Below, piece after piece: positions 38,673 to 52,729 of a stretch of 64,000 nt of DNA. Numbering within the stretch: position 1 is the stretch's first letter; every line of letters begins with the position of its first letter. The translations under genes were made by a program, and so were the position numbers. The notes beneath the pieces are model-generated. The model had not been told where the DNA came from and ran no database searches. It saw only the letters and a program-made list of their open reading frames with translations. This DNA comes from Xylocopa sonorina. Lineage: Eukaryota > Arthropoda > Insecta > Hymenoptera > Apidae. Location of the stretch: contig NW_027490098.1 of the NCBI RefSeq assembly GCF_050948175.1, forward strand, positions 1,302,001-1,366,000, given 5' to 3'.

Positions 38673-41018
38673 TATATGCGACACTTCCTTGCTAGGAAAT
38701 AGCGTCTGCACATGTCTAGGTATCGTAGCAATAGTGTTCTAATGCTTCTTAAAACGCGATATCGCATCTCATTTCTATGTTTCATGGTAAGATATAATAT
38801 GATTTGCGAAGTGTTATGTATTCCTCGTCTACACATCAAATGAATGTAAACGCGACACTTCCTTGCAAGGAAATAGCGTTTGCAGATGTCTACGTATCTT
38901 AGCAATAGATTTCTAATGCTTCTTAAAGCGCGATATCGCACCTCATTTCTATGTTTCATGGAAAGATATAATATGATTTGCGAAGTGTCATGTATTCCTC
39001 GTCTACACTTCAAATGAATGTAAATGCGATACTTCCTTGCTAGGAAATAGCGTCTGCAGATGTCTAGGTATCGTAGCAATAGAATTCAAATGCTTCTTAA
39101 AACGAGATATTGCACCTCATATCTATGTTTCATGATAAGATATAATATTCATTGCGAAGTGTTATGCATTCCTCGTATACGATTCAAATGAATGTAAATG
39201 CGACACTTCCTTGCAAGGAAATAGCGTTTGCAGTTGTCTACGTATCGTAGCAATAGAGTTCTTATGATTCTTAAAACGCGATATCGCATCTCATTTCTAT
39301 GTTTCAAGGTAAGATATAATATGATTTGCGAAGTGTTATGTATTCCTCGTCTACACTTCAAATGAATATAAATGCGACACTTCCTTGCAAGGAAATAGTG
39401 TTTGCAGATGTCTACGTATCGTAGCAATAGATTTCTAATGCTTTTTAAAACGCGATATCGCATCTCATTTCTATGTTTCATGGTAAGATATAATATTATT
39501 TGCGAAGTGTCATGTATTCCTCGTCTACACTTCAAATGAATGTAAATGCGACACTTCCTTGCAAGGAAATAGCGTCTGCAGATGTCTACGTATCGAAGCA
39601 ATAGAGTTCAAATGCTGCTTAAAACGAGATATTGCATCTCATTTCTATGTTTCATGATAAGATATAATATTCATTGCGAAGTGTTATGCATTCCTCGTCT
39701 ACGATTCAAATGAACGTAAATGCGACACTTCCTTGCAAGGAAATAGCGTTTGCAGATGTCTACGTATCGTAACAATAGAGTTCTTATGATACTTAAAACG
39801 CGATATCGCATCTCATTTCTATGATTCATGGTAAGATATAATATGAATTGCGAAGTGTTATGTATTCCTCGTCTACACTTCAAATGAATGTAAATGCGAC
39901 ACTTCCTTGCAAGGAAATAGCGATTGCAGATGTCTACCTATCGTAGCAATAGAGTTCTAATGCTTCTTAAAACGCGATATCGCATCTCATTTCTGTGTTT
40001 CATGGTAAGATATAATATGATTTGCGAAGTGTTATGTATTCCTCGTCTACACCTCAAATGAATGTAAATGCGACACTTCCTTGCAGGGAAATAGCGTTTG
40101 CAGATGTCTACGTATCGAAGCAATAGAGTTCAAATGCTTCTTAAAACGAGATATTGCATCTCATACCTATGTTTCATGATAAGATATAATATACATTGCG
40201 AAGTGTTATGCATTCCTCGTCTACGATTCAAATGAAAGTAAATGCGACACTTCCTTGCAAGGAAATAGCGTTTGCGGATGTCTACGTATCGTAGCTATAG
40301 ATTTCTAATGCTTCTTAAAACGCGATATCGCATCTCATTTCTATGTTTCATGGTAAGATATAATATGATTTGCGAAGTGTTATGTATTCCTCGTCTACAC
40401 CTCAAATGAATGTAAACGCGACACTTCCTTGCAGGGAAATAGCGTTTGCAGATGTCTACGTATCGAAGCAATAGTGTTCAAATGCTTCTTAAAACGAGAT
40501 ATTGCATCTCATATCTATGTTTCATGATAAGATATAATATTCATTGCGAAGTGTTATGCATTCCTCGTCCACACATCAAATGAATGTAAATGCGACACTT
40601 CCTTGCAAGGAAATAGCGTTTGCAGATGTCTACGTATCGAAGCAATAGAGTTCAAATGCTTCTTAAAACGAGATATTGCATCTCATATCTATGTTTCATG
40701 ATAAGATATAATATTCATAGCGACGTGTTATGCATTCCTCGTATACGATTCAAATGAATGTAAATGCGACACTTCCTTGCAAGGAAATAGCGTTTGCAGT
40801 TGTCTACGTATCGTAGCAATAGAGTTCTTATGATTCTTAAAACGCGATATCGCATCTCATTTCCATGTTTCATGGTAAGATATAATATGATTTGCGAAGT
40901 GTTATGTATTCCTCGTCCACACTTCAAATGAATGTAAATGCGACACTTCCTTGCAAGGAAATAGCGTCTGCAGATGTCTACGTATCGTAGCAATAGATTT
41001 CTAATGCTTCTTAAAACG

Positions 41019-42584
41019 CGATATCGCATCTCATTTCTATGTTTCATGGTAAGATATAATATTCATTGCGGAGTGTTATGCATTCCTCGTCTACGATTCA
41101 AATGAATGTAAATGCGACACTTCCTTGCAAGGAAGTAGCGTTTGCAGATGTCTACGTATCGTAGCAATAGAGTTTTTATGATTCTTAAAACGCAATATCG
41201 CATCTCATTTCTATGTTTCATGGTAAGATATAATATGATTTGCGAAGTGTCATGTATTCCTCGTCTACACTTCAAGTGAATGTAAATGCGACACTTCCTT
41301 GCTAGGAAATAGCGTCTGCACATGTCTAGGTATCGTAGCGATAGAGTTCTGGTACTTCTTAAAACGCGATATCGCATCTCATTTCTATGTTTCATGGTAA
41401 GATATAATATGATTTGCGAAGTGTTATGTATTCCTCGTCTACACTTCATATGAATGTAAATGCGACACTTCCTTGCAAGGAAATAGCGTTTGCAGATGTC
41501 TACCTATCGTGGCAATAGAGTTCTAATGCTTCTTAATACGCGATGTCGCATCTCATTTCTATGTTTCATGGTAAGATATAATATTCATTGCGAAGTGTTA
41601 TGCATTCCTCGTCTACGATTCAAATGAAAGTAAATGCGACACTTCCTTGCAAGGAAATAGCGTTTGCAGATGTCTACGTATCGAAGCAATAGAGTTCAAA
41701 TGCTTCTTAAAACGAGATATTGCATCTCATATCTATGTATCATGATAAGATATAATATTCATTGCGGAGTGTTATGCATTCCTCGTCTACGATTCAAATG
41801 AATGTAAATGCGACACTTCCTTACAAGGAAATAGCGTTTGCAGATGTCTACGTATCGTAGCAATAGAGTTCATATGATTCTTAGAACGCTATATTGCATC
41901 TCATTTCTACGCTTCATGGTAAGTAATAATATGATTTGCGAAGTGTCATGTTTTCCTCGTCTACACTTCAAATGAATGTAAATCCGACACTTCCTTGCAA
42001 GGAAATAGCGTCTGCAGATGTCTACGTATCGTAGCAATAGAGTTTTTATGATTCTTAAAACGCAATATCGCATCTCATTTCTATGTTTCATGGTAAGATA
42101 TAATATGATTTGCGAAGTGTCATGTATTCCTCGTCTACACTTCAAGTGAATGTAAATGCGACACTTCCTTGCTAGGAAATAGCGTCTGCACATGTCTAGG
42201 TATCGTAGCAATAGTGTTCTAATGCTTCTTAAAACGCGATATCGCATCTCATTTCTATGTTTCATGGTAAGATATAATATGATTTGCGAAGTGTTATGTA
42301 TTCCTCGTCTACACTTCAAATGAATGTAAACGCGACACTTCCTTGCAAAGAAATAGCGTTTGCAGATGTCTACGTATCTTAGCAATAGATTTCTAATGCT
42401 TCTTAAAACGCGATATCGCATCTCAATTCTATGTTTCATGGAAAGATATAATATGATTTGCGAAGTGTCATGTATTCCTCGTCTACACTTCAAATGAATG
42501 TAAATGCGATACTTCCTTGCTAGGAAATAGCGTCTGCAGATGTCTAGGTATCGTAGCAATAGAATTCAAATGCTTCTTAAAACG
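41019..42584. repeat. 9-monomer tandem pair, copy 1 (1,566 bp)
   Basis: Compared line by line with 42585-44150, I found no difference in 1,566 bp. The segment ATGCTTCTTAAAACG stands at 41004-41018, 42570-42584 and 44136-44150. The left entry has TTTCTA before it and CGATATCGC after it. The middle one has AATTCAA before and CGATATCGC after. The right one has AATTCAA before and AGATATTGC after. This is the pattern left by one unequal exchange within that 15-bp segment. Confidence 0.85.
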
Positions 42585-44150
42585 CGATATCGCATCTCAT
42601 TTCTATGTTTCATGGTAAGATATAATATTCATTGCGGAGTGTTATGCATTCCTCGTCTACGATTCAAATGAATGTAAATGCGACACTTCCTTGCAAGGAA
42701 GTAGCGTTTGCAGATGTCTACGTATCGTAGCAATAGAGTTTTTATGATTCTTAAAACGCAATATCGCATCTCATTTCTATGTTTCATGGTAAGATATAAT
42801 ATGATTTGCGAAGTGTCATGTATTCCTCGTCTACACTTCAAGTGAATGTAAATGCGACACTTCCTTGCTAGGAAATAGCGTCTGCACATGTCTAGGTATC
42901 GTAGCGATAGAGTTCTGGTACTTCTTAAAACGCGATATCGCATCTCATTTCTATGTTTCATGGTAAGATATAATATGATTTGCGAAGTGTTATGTATTCC
43001 TCGTCTACACTTCATATGAATGTAAATGCGACACTTCCTTGCAAGGAAATAGCGTTTGCAGATGTCTACCTATCGTGGCAATAGAGTTCTAATGCTTCTT
43101 AATACGCGATGTCGCATCTCATTTCTATGTTTCATGGTAAGATATAATATTCATTGCGAAGTGTTATGCATTCCTCGTCTACGATTCAAATGAAAGTAAA
43201 TGCGACACTTCCTTGCAAGGAAATAGCGTTTGCAGATGTCTACGTATCGAAGCAATAGAGTTCAAATGCTTCTTAAAACGAGATATTGCATCTCATATCT
43301 ATGTATCATGATAAGATATAATATTCATTGCGGAGTGTTATGCATTCCTCGTCTACGATTCAAATGAATGTAAATGCGACACTTCCTTACAAGGAAATAG
43401 CGTTTGCAGATGTCTACGTATCGTAGCAATAGAGTTCATATGATTCTTAGAACGCTATATTGCATCTCATTTCTACGCTTCATGGTAAGTAATAATATGA
43501 TTTGCGAAGTGTCATGTTTTCCTCGTCTACACTTCAAATGAATGTAAATCCGACACTTCCTTGCAAGGAAATAGCGTCTGCAGATGTCTACGTATCGTAG
43601 CAATAGAGTTTTTATGATTCTTAAAACGCAATATCGCATCTCATTTCTATGTTTCATGGTAAGATATAATATGATTTGCGAAGTGTCATGTATTCCTCGT
43701 CTACACTTCAAGTGAATGTAAATGCGACACTTCCTTGCTAGGAAATAGCGTCTGCACATGTCTAGGTATCGTAGCAATAGTGTTCTAATGCTTCTTAAAA
43801 CGCGATATCGCATCTCATTTCTATGTTTCATGGTAAGATATAATATGATTTGCGAAGTGTTATGTATTCCTCGTCTACACTTCAAATGAATGTAAACGCG
43901 ACACTTCCTTGCAAAGAAATAGCGTTTGCAGATGTCTACGTATCTTAGCAATAGATTTCTAATGCTTCTTAAAACGCGATATCGCATCTCAATTCTATGT
44001 TTCATGGAAAGATATAATATGATTTGCGAAGTGTCATGTATTCCTCGTCTACACTTCAAATGAATGTAAATGCGATACTTCCTTGCTAGGAAATAGCGTC
44101 TGCAGATGTCTAGGTATCGTAGCAATAGAATTCAAATGCTTCTTAAAACG
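42585..44150. repeat. 9-monomer tandem pair, copy 2 (1,566 bp)
   Basis: Same content as 41019-42584: ATTGCGGAGTG, CGCAATATCGC, GTAGCGATAGAGTTCTGGTAC, CTATCGTGGCAATAG, TTACAAGG, GGTAAGTAATAATATG, AATCCGACAC, TATCTTAGC and CATGGAAAG in the same order and spacing. A collapsed or duplicated assembly join could mimic such a pair. Confidence 0.85.
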
Positions 44151-45284
44151 AGATATTGCATCTCATATCTATGTTTCATGATAAGATATAATATCCATTG
44201 CGAAGTGTTATGCATTCCTCGTATACGATTCAAATGAATGTAAATGCGACACTTCCTTGCAAGGAAATAGCGTTTGCATTTGTCTACGTATCGTAGCAAT
44301 AGAGTTCTTATGATTCTTAAAACGCGATATCGCATCTCATTACTATGCTTCATGGTAAGATATAATATGATTTGCGAAGCGTTATGTATTCCTCGTCTAC
44401 ACTTCAAATGAATGTAAATGTGACACTTCCTTGCAAGGAAATAGCGTCTGCAGATGTTTACGTATCGTAGCGATAGAGTTCTGATACTTCTTAAAACGCG
44501 ATATCGCATCTCATTTCTATGTTTCATGGTAAGATATAATATGATTTGCGAAGTGTTATGTATTCCTCGTCTACACTTCATATGAATGTAAATGCGACAC
44601 TTCCTTGCAAGGAAATAGCGTTTGCAGATGTCTACCTATCGTAGCAATAGAGTTCTAATGCTTCTTAATTCGCGATGTCGCATCTCATTTCTATGTTTCA
44701 TGGTAAGATATAATATTCATTGCGAAGTGTTATGCATTCCTCGTCTACGATTCAAATGAAAGTAAATGCGACACTTCCTTGCAAGGAAATAGCGTTTGCA
44801 GATGTCTACGTATCGAAGCAATAGAGTTCAAATGCTTCTTAAAACGAGATATTGCATCTCATATATATGTATCATGATAAGATATAATATTCATTGCGGA
44901 GTGTTATGCATTCCTCGTCTACGATTCAAATGAATGTAAATGCGACACTTCCTTGCAAGGAAATAGCGTTTGCAGATGTCTACGTATCGTAGCAATAGAG
45001 TTCTTATGATTCTTAGAACGCTATAATGCATCTCATTTCTACGTTTCATGGTAAGTAATAATATGATTTGCGAAGTGTCATGTTTTCCTCGTCTACACTT
45101 CAAATGAATGTAAATGCGACACTTCCTTGCAAGGAAATAGCGTCTGCAGATGTCTACGTATCGTAGCAATAGAGTTTTTATGATTCTTAAAACGCAATAT
45201 CGCATCTCATTTCTATGTTTCATGGCAAGATATAATATGATTTGCGAAGTGTCATGTATTCCTCGTCTACACTTCAAATGAATG
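44136..45284. repeat. 38-unit-spaced copy, second member
   Basis: Partner of 37524-38672. Its left edge is also the right-hand junction of the 9-mer pair, so the copy pair flanks the duplicated block. One difference is ATATCCATTGCG versus ATATTCATTGCG. Confidence 0.8.
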
Positions 45285-46289
45285 TGAATGCGATACTTCC
45301 TCGCTAGGAAATAGCGTTTGCAGATGTCTAGGTATCGTAGCAATAAAGTTCTTATGATTCTTAAAACGATATATCGCATCTCATTTCTATGTTTCATGGT
45401 AAGGTATAATATGATTTGCGAAGTGTTATGTATTCCTCGTCTACACTTCAAATGAATGTAAATGCGACACTTCCTTGCAAGGAAATAGCGTTTGCAGATG
45501 TCTACGTATCGTAGCAATGGATTTCTGATGCTTCTTAAAACGCGATATCGCATCTCATTTCTATGTTTTATGGTAAGATATAATATGATTTGCGAAGTGT
45601 TATGTATTCCTCGTCTACACTTCAAATGAATGTAAATGCGACACTTCCCTGCAAGGAAATAGCGTTTGCAGATGTCTACGTATCGAAGCAATAGAGTTCA
45701 AATGCTTCTTAAAACGAGATATTGCATCTCATATCTATGTTTCATGATAAGATATAATATTCATTGCGAATTATTATGTATTCCTCGTCTAGACTTCAAA
45801 TGAATGTAAATGCGACACTTCCTTGCCAGGAAATAGCGTCTGCAGATGTCTATGTATCGTAGCAATAGAGTTCTAATGCTTCTTAAAACGCGATATCGCA
45901 TCTCATTTCTATATTTCATGGTAAGATGTAATATGATTTGCGAAGTGTTATGTATTCCTCGTCTACATTTCAAATGAATGTAAATGCGACACTTCCTCGC
46001 TAGGAAATAGCGTTTGCAGATGTCTACGTATCGTAGCAATAGATTTCTAATGCTTCTTAAAACGCGATATCGCATCTCATTTCTATGTTTCATGGTAAGA
46101 TATAATATGATTTGCGAAGTGTCATGTATTCCGCGTCTACACTTCAAATGAATGTAAATGCGACACTTCCTTGCTAGGAAATAGCGTCTGCAGATGTCTA
46201 CGTATCGAAGCAATAGAGTTTAAATGCTTCTTAAAACGAGATACTGCATTTCATTTCTATGTTTCATGGTAAGATGTAATATGATTTGC

Positions 46290-46985
46290 GAAGTGTCATG
46301 TATTCCTCGTCTACACTTCAAATGAATGTAAATGCGACACTTCCTTGCTAGGAAGTAGCGTCTGCAGATGTCTACGTATCGAAGCAATAGAGTTTAAATG
46401 CTTCTTAAAACGAGATACTGCATCTCATATCTATGTTTTATGATAAGATATAATATTCATAGCGAAGTGTTATGCATTCCTCGACTACGATTCAAATGAA
46501 TGTAAATGCGACACTTCCTTGCAAGGAAATAGCGTTTGCAGATGTCTACGTATCGTAGCAATAGATTTCTAATGCTTCTTAAAACGCGATATCGCATCTC
46601 ATTTCTATGTTTCATGGTAAGATATAATATGATTTGCGAAGTGTCATGTATTCCTCGTCTACACTTCAAATGAATGTAAATGCGACACTTCCTTGCTAGG
46701 AAATAGCGTCTGCAGATGTCTACGTATCGAAGCAATAGAGTTTAAATGCTTCTTAAAACGAGATACTGCATCTCATATCTATGTTTTATGATAAGATATA
46801 ATATTCATAGCGAAGTGTTATGCATTCCTCGACTACGATTCAAATGAATGTAAATGCGACACTTCCTTGTAAGGAAATAGCGTTTGCAGATGTCTACGTA
46901 TCGTAGCAATAGATTTCTAATGCTTCTTAAAACGCGATATCGCATCTCATTTCTATGTTTCATGGTAAGATGTAACATGATTTGC
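46290..46985. repeat. Two-monomer (348 bp) tandem duplication
   Basis: 46290-46637 and 46638-46985 share GAGTTTAAATGC, GAGATACTGC, TTCATAGCGAAG (46456 and 46804) and CCTCGACTACG. The same pair of variants returns at 54293, 54641 and 60041. Confidence 0.65.
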
Positions 46986-49900
46986 GAAGTGTTATGTATT
47001 CCTCGTCTACATTTCAAATGAATGCAAATGCGACACTTCCTCGCTAGGAAATAGTGTTTGCAGATGTCTACGTATCGTAGCAATAGATTTCTAATGCTTT
47101 TTAAAACGCGATATCGCATCTCATTTCTATGTTTCATGGTAAGATATAATATGATTTGCGAAGTGTCATGTATTCCTCGTCTACACTTCAAATGAATGTA
47201 AATGCGACACTTCCTTGCAAGGAAATAGCGTTTGCAGATGTCTACGTATCGAAATAATAGTGTTCAAATGCTTCTTAAAACGAGATATTGCATCTCATAT
47301 CTATGCTTCATGATAAGATATAATATTCATTGCGAAGTGTTATGCTTTTCCTCGTCTACGGTTCAAATGAATGTAAATGCGACACTTCCTTGCAAGGAAG
47401 TAGCGTTTGCAGATATCTACGTATCGTAGCAATAGAGGTCATATGATTCTTAAAACGCGATATCGCATCTCATTTCTATGTTTCATGGTAAGATATAATA
47501 TGACTTGCGAAGTGTTATGTATTCCTCGTCTACACTTCAAATGAATGTAAATACGACACTCCCTTGCAAGGAAATAGCGTTTGCAAATATCTGCCTATCG
47601 TAGCAATAGTATTCTAATGCTTCTTAAAATGCGATATCGCATCTCACTTCTATGTTTCATGGTAAGTTATAATATGATTTGCGAAGTGTTATGTATTCCT
47701 CGTCCACACTTCAAATGAATGTAAATGCGACACTTCCTTGCAAGGTAATAGCGATTGCAGATGTCTACCTATCGTAGCAATAGAGTTCTAATGCATCTTA
47801 AAACGCGATATCGCATCTCATTTCTATGTTTCATGGTAAGATATAATATGATTTGCGAACTGTTATGTATTCCTCGTCTACACCTCAAATGAATGTAAAT
47901 GCGACACTTCCTTGCAGGGAAATAGCGTTTGCAGATGTCTACGTATCGAAGCAATAGAGTTCAAATGCTTCTTAAAACGAGATATTGCATCTCATATCTA
48001 TGTTTCATGATAAGATATAATATACATTGCGAAGTGTTATGCTTTCCTCGTCTACGATTCAAATGAAAGTAAATGCGACACTTCCTTGCGAGGAAATAGC
48101 GTTTGCGGATGTCTACGTATCGTAGCAATAGATTTCTGATGCTTCTTAAAACGCGATATCGCACCTCATTTCTATGTTTCATGGTAAGATATAATATGAT
48201 TTGCGAAGTGTTATGTATTCCTCGTCTACACCTCAAATGAATGTAAATGCGACACTTCCTTGCAGGGAAATAGCGTTTGCAGATGTCTACGTATCGAAGC
48301 ATTAGAGTTCAAATGCTTCTTAAAACGAGATATTGCATCTCATATCTATGTTTCATGATAAGATATAATATTCATTGCGAAGTGTTATGCATTCCTCGTC
48401 TACGATCCAAATGAATGTAAATGCGACACTTCCTTCCAAGGAAGTAGCGTTTGCAGATGTCTACGTATCGAAGCAATAGTGTTCTAAAGCTTCTTAAATC
48501 GCGATATCGCATCTCATTTCTATGTTTCATGGTAAGATATAATATGATTTGCGAAGTATCACGTATTCCCCGTCTACACTTCAAATGAATGTAAATGCGA
48601 CACTTCCTTGCAAGGAAATAGCGTTTGCAGATGTCTACGTATCGTAGCAATAGAGTTCTAATGCTTCTTAAAACGCGATATCGCATCTCATTTCTATGTT
48701 TCATGGTAAGATATAATATGATTTGCGAAGTGTTATGTATTCCTCGTCTACACTTCAAATGAATGTAAATGCGACACTCGCTCGCTAGGAAATAGCGTTT
48801 GCAGATGTCTACGTATCGTAGCAATAGCTTTCTAATGCTTCCTAAAACGCGATATCGCATCTCATTTCTATGTTTCATGGTAAGGTATAACATGATTTGC
48901 GAAGTGTCATGTATTCCTCGTCTACACTTCAAATGAATGTGAATGCGATACTTCCTCGCTAGGAAATAGCGTTTGCAGATGTCTACGTATCGTAGCAATA
49001 GATTTCTAATGCTTTTAAAACGGCTATATCGCATCTCATTTCTATGTTTCATGGTAAGATATAATATGATTTGCGAAGTGTTATGTATTCCTCGTCTACA
49101 CCTCAAATGAATGTAAATGCGACACTTCCTTGCAGGGAAATAGCGTTTGCAGATGTCTACGTATCGAAGGAATAGAGTTCAAATGCTTCTTAAAACGAGA
49201 TATTGCATCTCATATCTATGTTTCATGATAAGATATAATATTCATTGCGAAGTGTTATGCATTCCTCGTCTACGATTCAAATGAATGTAAATGCGACACT
49301 ACCTTGCATGGAAATAGCGTTTGCAGATGTCTACGTATCGTAGCAATAGAGTTCTTATAATTCTTAAAACGCGATATCGCATCTCATTTCTATGTTTCAT
49401 GGTAAGGTATAATATGATTTGCGAAGTGTTATGTATTCCTCGTCTACACTTCAAATGAATGTAAATGCGACACTCGCTCGCTAGGAAATAGCGTTTGCAG
49501 ATGTCTACGTATCGTAGCAATAGAGTTCTAATGCTTCTTAAAACGCGATATCGCATCTCCTTTCTATATTTCATGGTAAGATATAACATGATTTGCGAAG
49601 TGTTATGTATTCCTCGTCTACACTTCAAATGTATGTAAATGCGACACTTCCTTGCAAGGAAATAGCGTTTGCAGATGTCTACGTATCGAAGCAATAGAGT
49701 TCAAATGCTTCTTAAAACGCGATATCGCATCTCATTTCTATGTTTCATGGTAAGATATAAGATGATTAGCTATGTGTCATGTATTCCTCGTCTACACTTC
49801 AAATGAATGTGAATGCCATACTTCCTCGCTAGGAAATAGCGTTTGCAGATGTCTACGTATCGTAGCAATAGAGTTCTTATAATTCTTAAAACGCGATATC

Positions 49901-51683
49901 GCATCTCATTTCTATGTTTCATGGTAAGGTATAATATGATTTGCGAAGTGTTATGTATTCCTCGTCTACACTTCAAATGAATGTAAATGCGACACTCGCT
50001 CGCTAGGAAATAGCGTTTGCAGATGTCTACGTATCGTAGCAATAGAGTTCTAATGCTTCTTAAAACGCGATATCGCATCTCATTTCTATGTTTCATGGTA
50101 AGATATAACATGAATTGCGAAGTGATATGTATTCCTCGTCTACACTTCAAATGAATGTAAATGCGACACTTCCTTGCTAGGAAATAGCGCCTGCAGATGT
50201 CTAGGTATCGTAGCAATAGAGTTTTAATGCTTCTTAAAACGCGATATCGCATCTCATTTCTATGTTTCATGGTAAGATGTAATATGATTTGCGAAGTGTT
50301 ATGTATTCCTTGTCTACACTTCAAATTAATGTAAATGCGACACTTCCTTGTAAGGAAATTGCGTTTGCAGATGTCTACGTATGGAAGCAATAGAGTTCAA
50401 ATGCTTCTTAAAACGAGATACTGCATCTCATATCTATGTTTCATGATAAGATATAATATTCATTGCGAAGTGTTATGCATTCCTCGTCTACGATTCAAAT
50501 GAAAGTAAATGCGACACTTCCATGCAAGGAAATAGCGTTTGCAGATGTCCACGTATTGAAGCAATAGAGTTCAAATGCTACTTAAAACGAGATATTGCAT
50601 CTCATATCTGTGTTTCATGATAAGATATAATATTCATTGCGAAGTGTTATGCTATTCCTCGTCTACGGTTCAAATGAATGTAAATGCGACACTTCCTTGC
50701 TGGGAAATAGCGTCTGCAGATGTCTAGGTATCGTAGCAATAGTGTTTTAATGCTTCTTAAAGCGCGATATCGCATCTCACTTCTATGTTTCATGGTAAGA
50801 TGTAATATGATTTGCGAAGTGTTATGTATTCCTCGTCTACACTTCAAATGAATGTAAATGCGACACTTCCTTGCAAGGAAATAGCGTTTGCAGATGTCTA
50901 CGTATCGTAGCAATGGATTTCTGATGCTTCTTAAAACGCGATATCGCATCTCATTTCTATGTTTTATGGTAAGATATAATATGATTTGCGAAGTGTTATG
51001 TATTCCTCGTCTACACTTCAAATTAATGTAAATGCGACACTTCCTTGTAAGGAAATTGCGTTTGCAGATGTCTACGTATGGAAGCAATAGAGTTCAAATG
51101 CTTCTTAAAACGAGATACTGCATCTCATATCTATGTTTCATGATAAGATATAATATTCATTGCGAAGTGTTATGCATTCCTCGTCTACGATTCAAATGAA
51201 AGTAAATGCGACACTTCCATGCAAGGAAATAGCGTTTGCAGATGTCCACGTATTGAAGCAATAGAGTTCAAATGCTTCTTAAAACGAGATATTGCATCTC
51301 ATATCTATGTTTCATGATAAGATATAATATTCATTGCGAATTATTATGTATTCCTCGTCTAGACTTCAAATTAATGTAAATGCGACACTTCCTTGCCAGG
51401 AAATAGAGTCTGCAGATGTCTAGGTATCGTAGCAATAGAGTTCTAATGCTTCTTAAAACGCGATATCGCATCTCATTTCTATGTTTCATGGTAAGATATA
51501 ATATGATTTGCGAAGTGTTATGTATTCCTCGTCTACACCTCAAATGAATGTAAATGCGACACTTCCTTGCAGGGAAATAGCGTTTGCAGATGTCTACGTA
51601 TCGAAGCAATAGAGTTCAAATGCTTCTTAAAACGAGATATTGCATCTCATATCTATGTTTCATGATAAGATATAATATTCATT

Positions 51684-52729
51684 GCGAAGTGTTATGCTTT
51701 TCCTCGTCTACGGTTCAAATGAATGTAAATGCGACACTTCCTTGCAAGGAAATAGCGTTTGCAAATGTCTACCTATCGTAGCAATAGTGTTCTAATTCTT
51801 CTTAAAACGCGATATCGCATCTCATTTCTATGTTTCATGGTAAGGTATAATATGATTTGCGAAGTGTTATGTATTCCTCGTCTACACTTCAAATGAATGT
51901 AAATGCGACACTTCCTTGCAGGGAAATAGCGTTTGCAGATGTCTACGTATCGAAGCAATAGAGTTTTAATGCTTCTTAAAACGCGATATCGCATCTCATT
52001 TCTATGTTTCATGGTAAGATGTAATATGATTTGCGAAGTGTTATGTATTCCTCGTCTACACTTCAAATTAATGTAAATGCGACACCTCCTTGTAAGGAAA
52101 TTGCGTTTGCAGATGCCTACGTATCGAAGCAATAGAGTTCAAATGCTTCTTAAAACGAGATACTGCATCTCATATCTATGCTTCATGATAAGATATAATA
52201 TTCATTGCGAAGTGTTATGCTTTTCCTCGTCTACGGTTCAAATGAATGTAAATGCGACACTTCCTTGCAAGGAAATAGCGTTTGCAAATGTCTACCTATC
52301 GTAGCAATAGTGTTCTAATTCTTCTTAAAACGCGATATCGCATCTCATTTCTATGTTTCATGGTAAGGTATAATATGATTTGCGAAGTGTTATGTATTCC
52401 TCGTCTACACTTCAAATGAATGTAAATGCGACACTTCCTTGCAGGGAAATAGCGTTTGCAGATGTCTACGTATCGAAGCAATAGAGTTTTAATGCTTCTT
52501 AAAACGCGATATCGCATCTCATTTCTATGTTTCATGGTAAGATGTAATATGATTTGCGAAGTGTTATGTATTCCTCGTCTACACTTCAAATTAATGTAAT
52601 TGCGACACCTCCTTGTAAGGAAATTGCGTTTGAAGATGCCTACGTATCGAAGCAATAGAGTTCAAGTGCTTCTTAAAACGAGATACTGCATCTCATATCT
52701 ATGCTTCATGATAAGATATAATATTCATT
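51684..52729. repeat. Tandem pair of 523-bp trimers
   Basis: 51684-52206 and 52207-52729 each consist of 175 + 174 + 174 bp: a GCTTTTCCTCG unit with TTCTAATTCTTC, an AAGGTATAATATG unit with GCAGGGAAATAG, and an AAGATGTAATATG unit with CACCTCCTTGTAAGG. I saw only about three differences, such as GTAATTGCG versus GTAAATGCG and TTTGAAGATG versus TTTGCAGATG. Next, at 52730, the T-bearing unit starts again. Confidence 0.8.

Larger units (their letters stand above)
37524..47331. repeat. Zone 4: 9-mer and 38-mer duplications
   Basis: No gene. This zone has about 56 monomers. Markers are ATTGCGGAGTG (38284, 41764, 43330 and 44896; also 41068 and 42634), GGTAAGTAATAATATG (38439, 41919, 43485 and 45051), TGTATCATGATAAG and CGCAATATCGC. 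The gap between corresponding markers is 20, 9 and 9 units, adding to 38. From 45.3 to 47.3 kb the block is transitional to zone 5: GAATTATTATG, AAGATGTAATATG and GAGATACTGC first appear here. Confidence 0.75.

Noticed and set aside
48995..49035. GCTTTTAAAACGGCTATATCGC as an indel
   Set aside because: Counting shows the same length as GCTTCTTAAAACGCGATATCGC, so it is a local shift or substitution cluster and does not alter the unit length.
51720..51730. GGTTCAAAT in zone-5 units as a Pol III B box
   Set aside because: It matches the first part of the box but not the final CC, and no A box is found upstream. It arose from GATTCAAAT by one base; probably coincidence.
51584..51781. Recurrent plus-strand 65-codon frame (copies also at 52979, 55939, 58901, 60781 and 61304)
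   Set aside because: Created by the +1 T in the 175-bp monomer joining two frames. It follows the variant's distribution and has no coding feature of its own.
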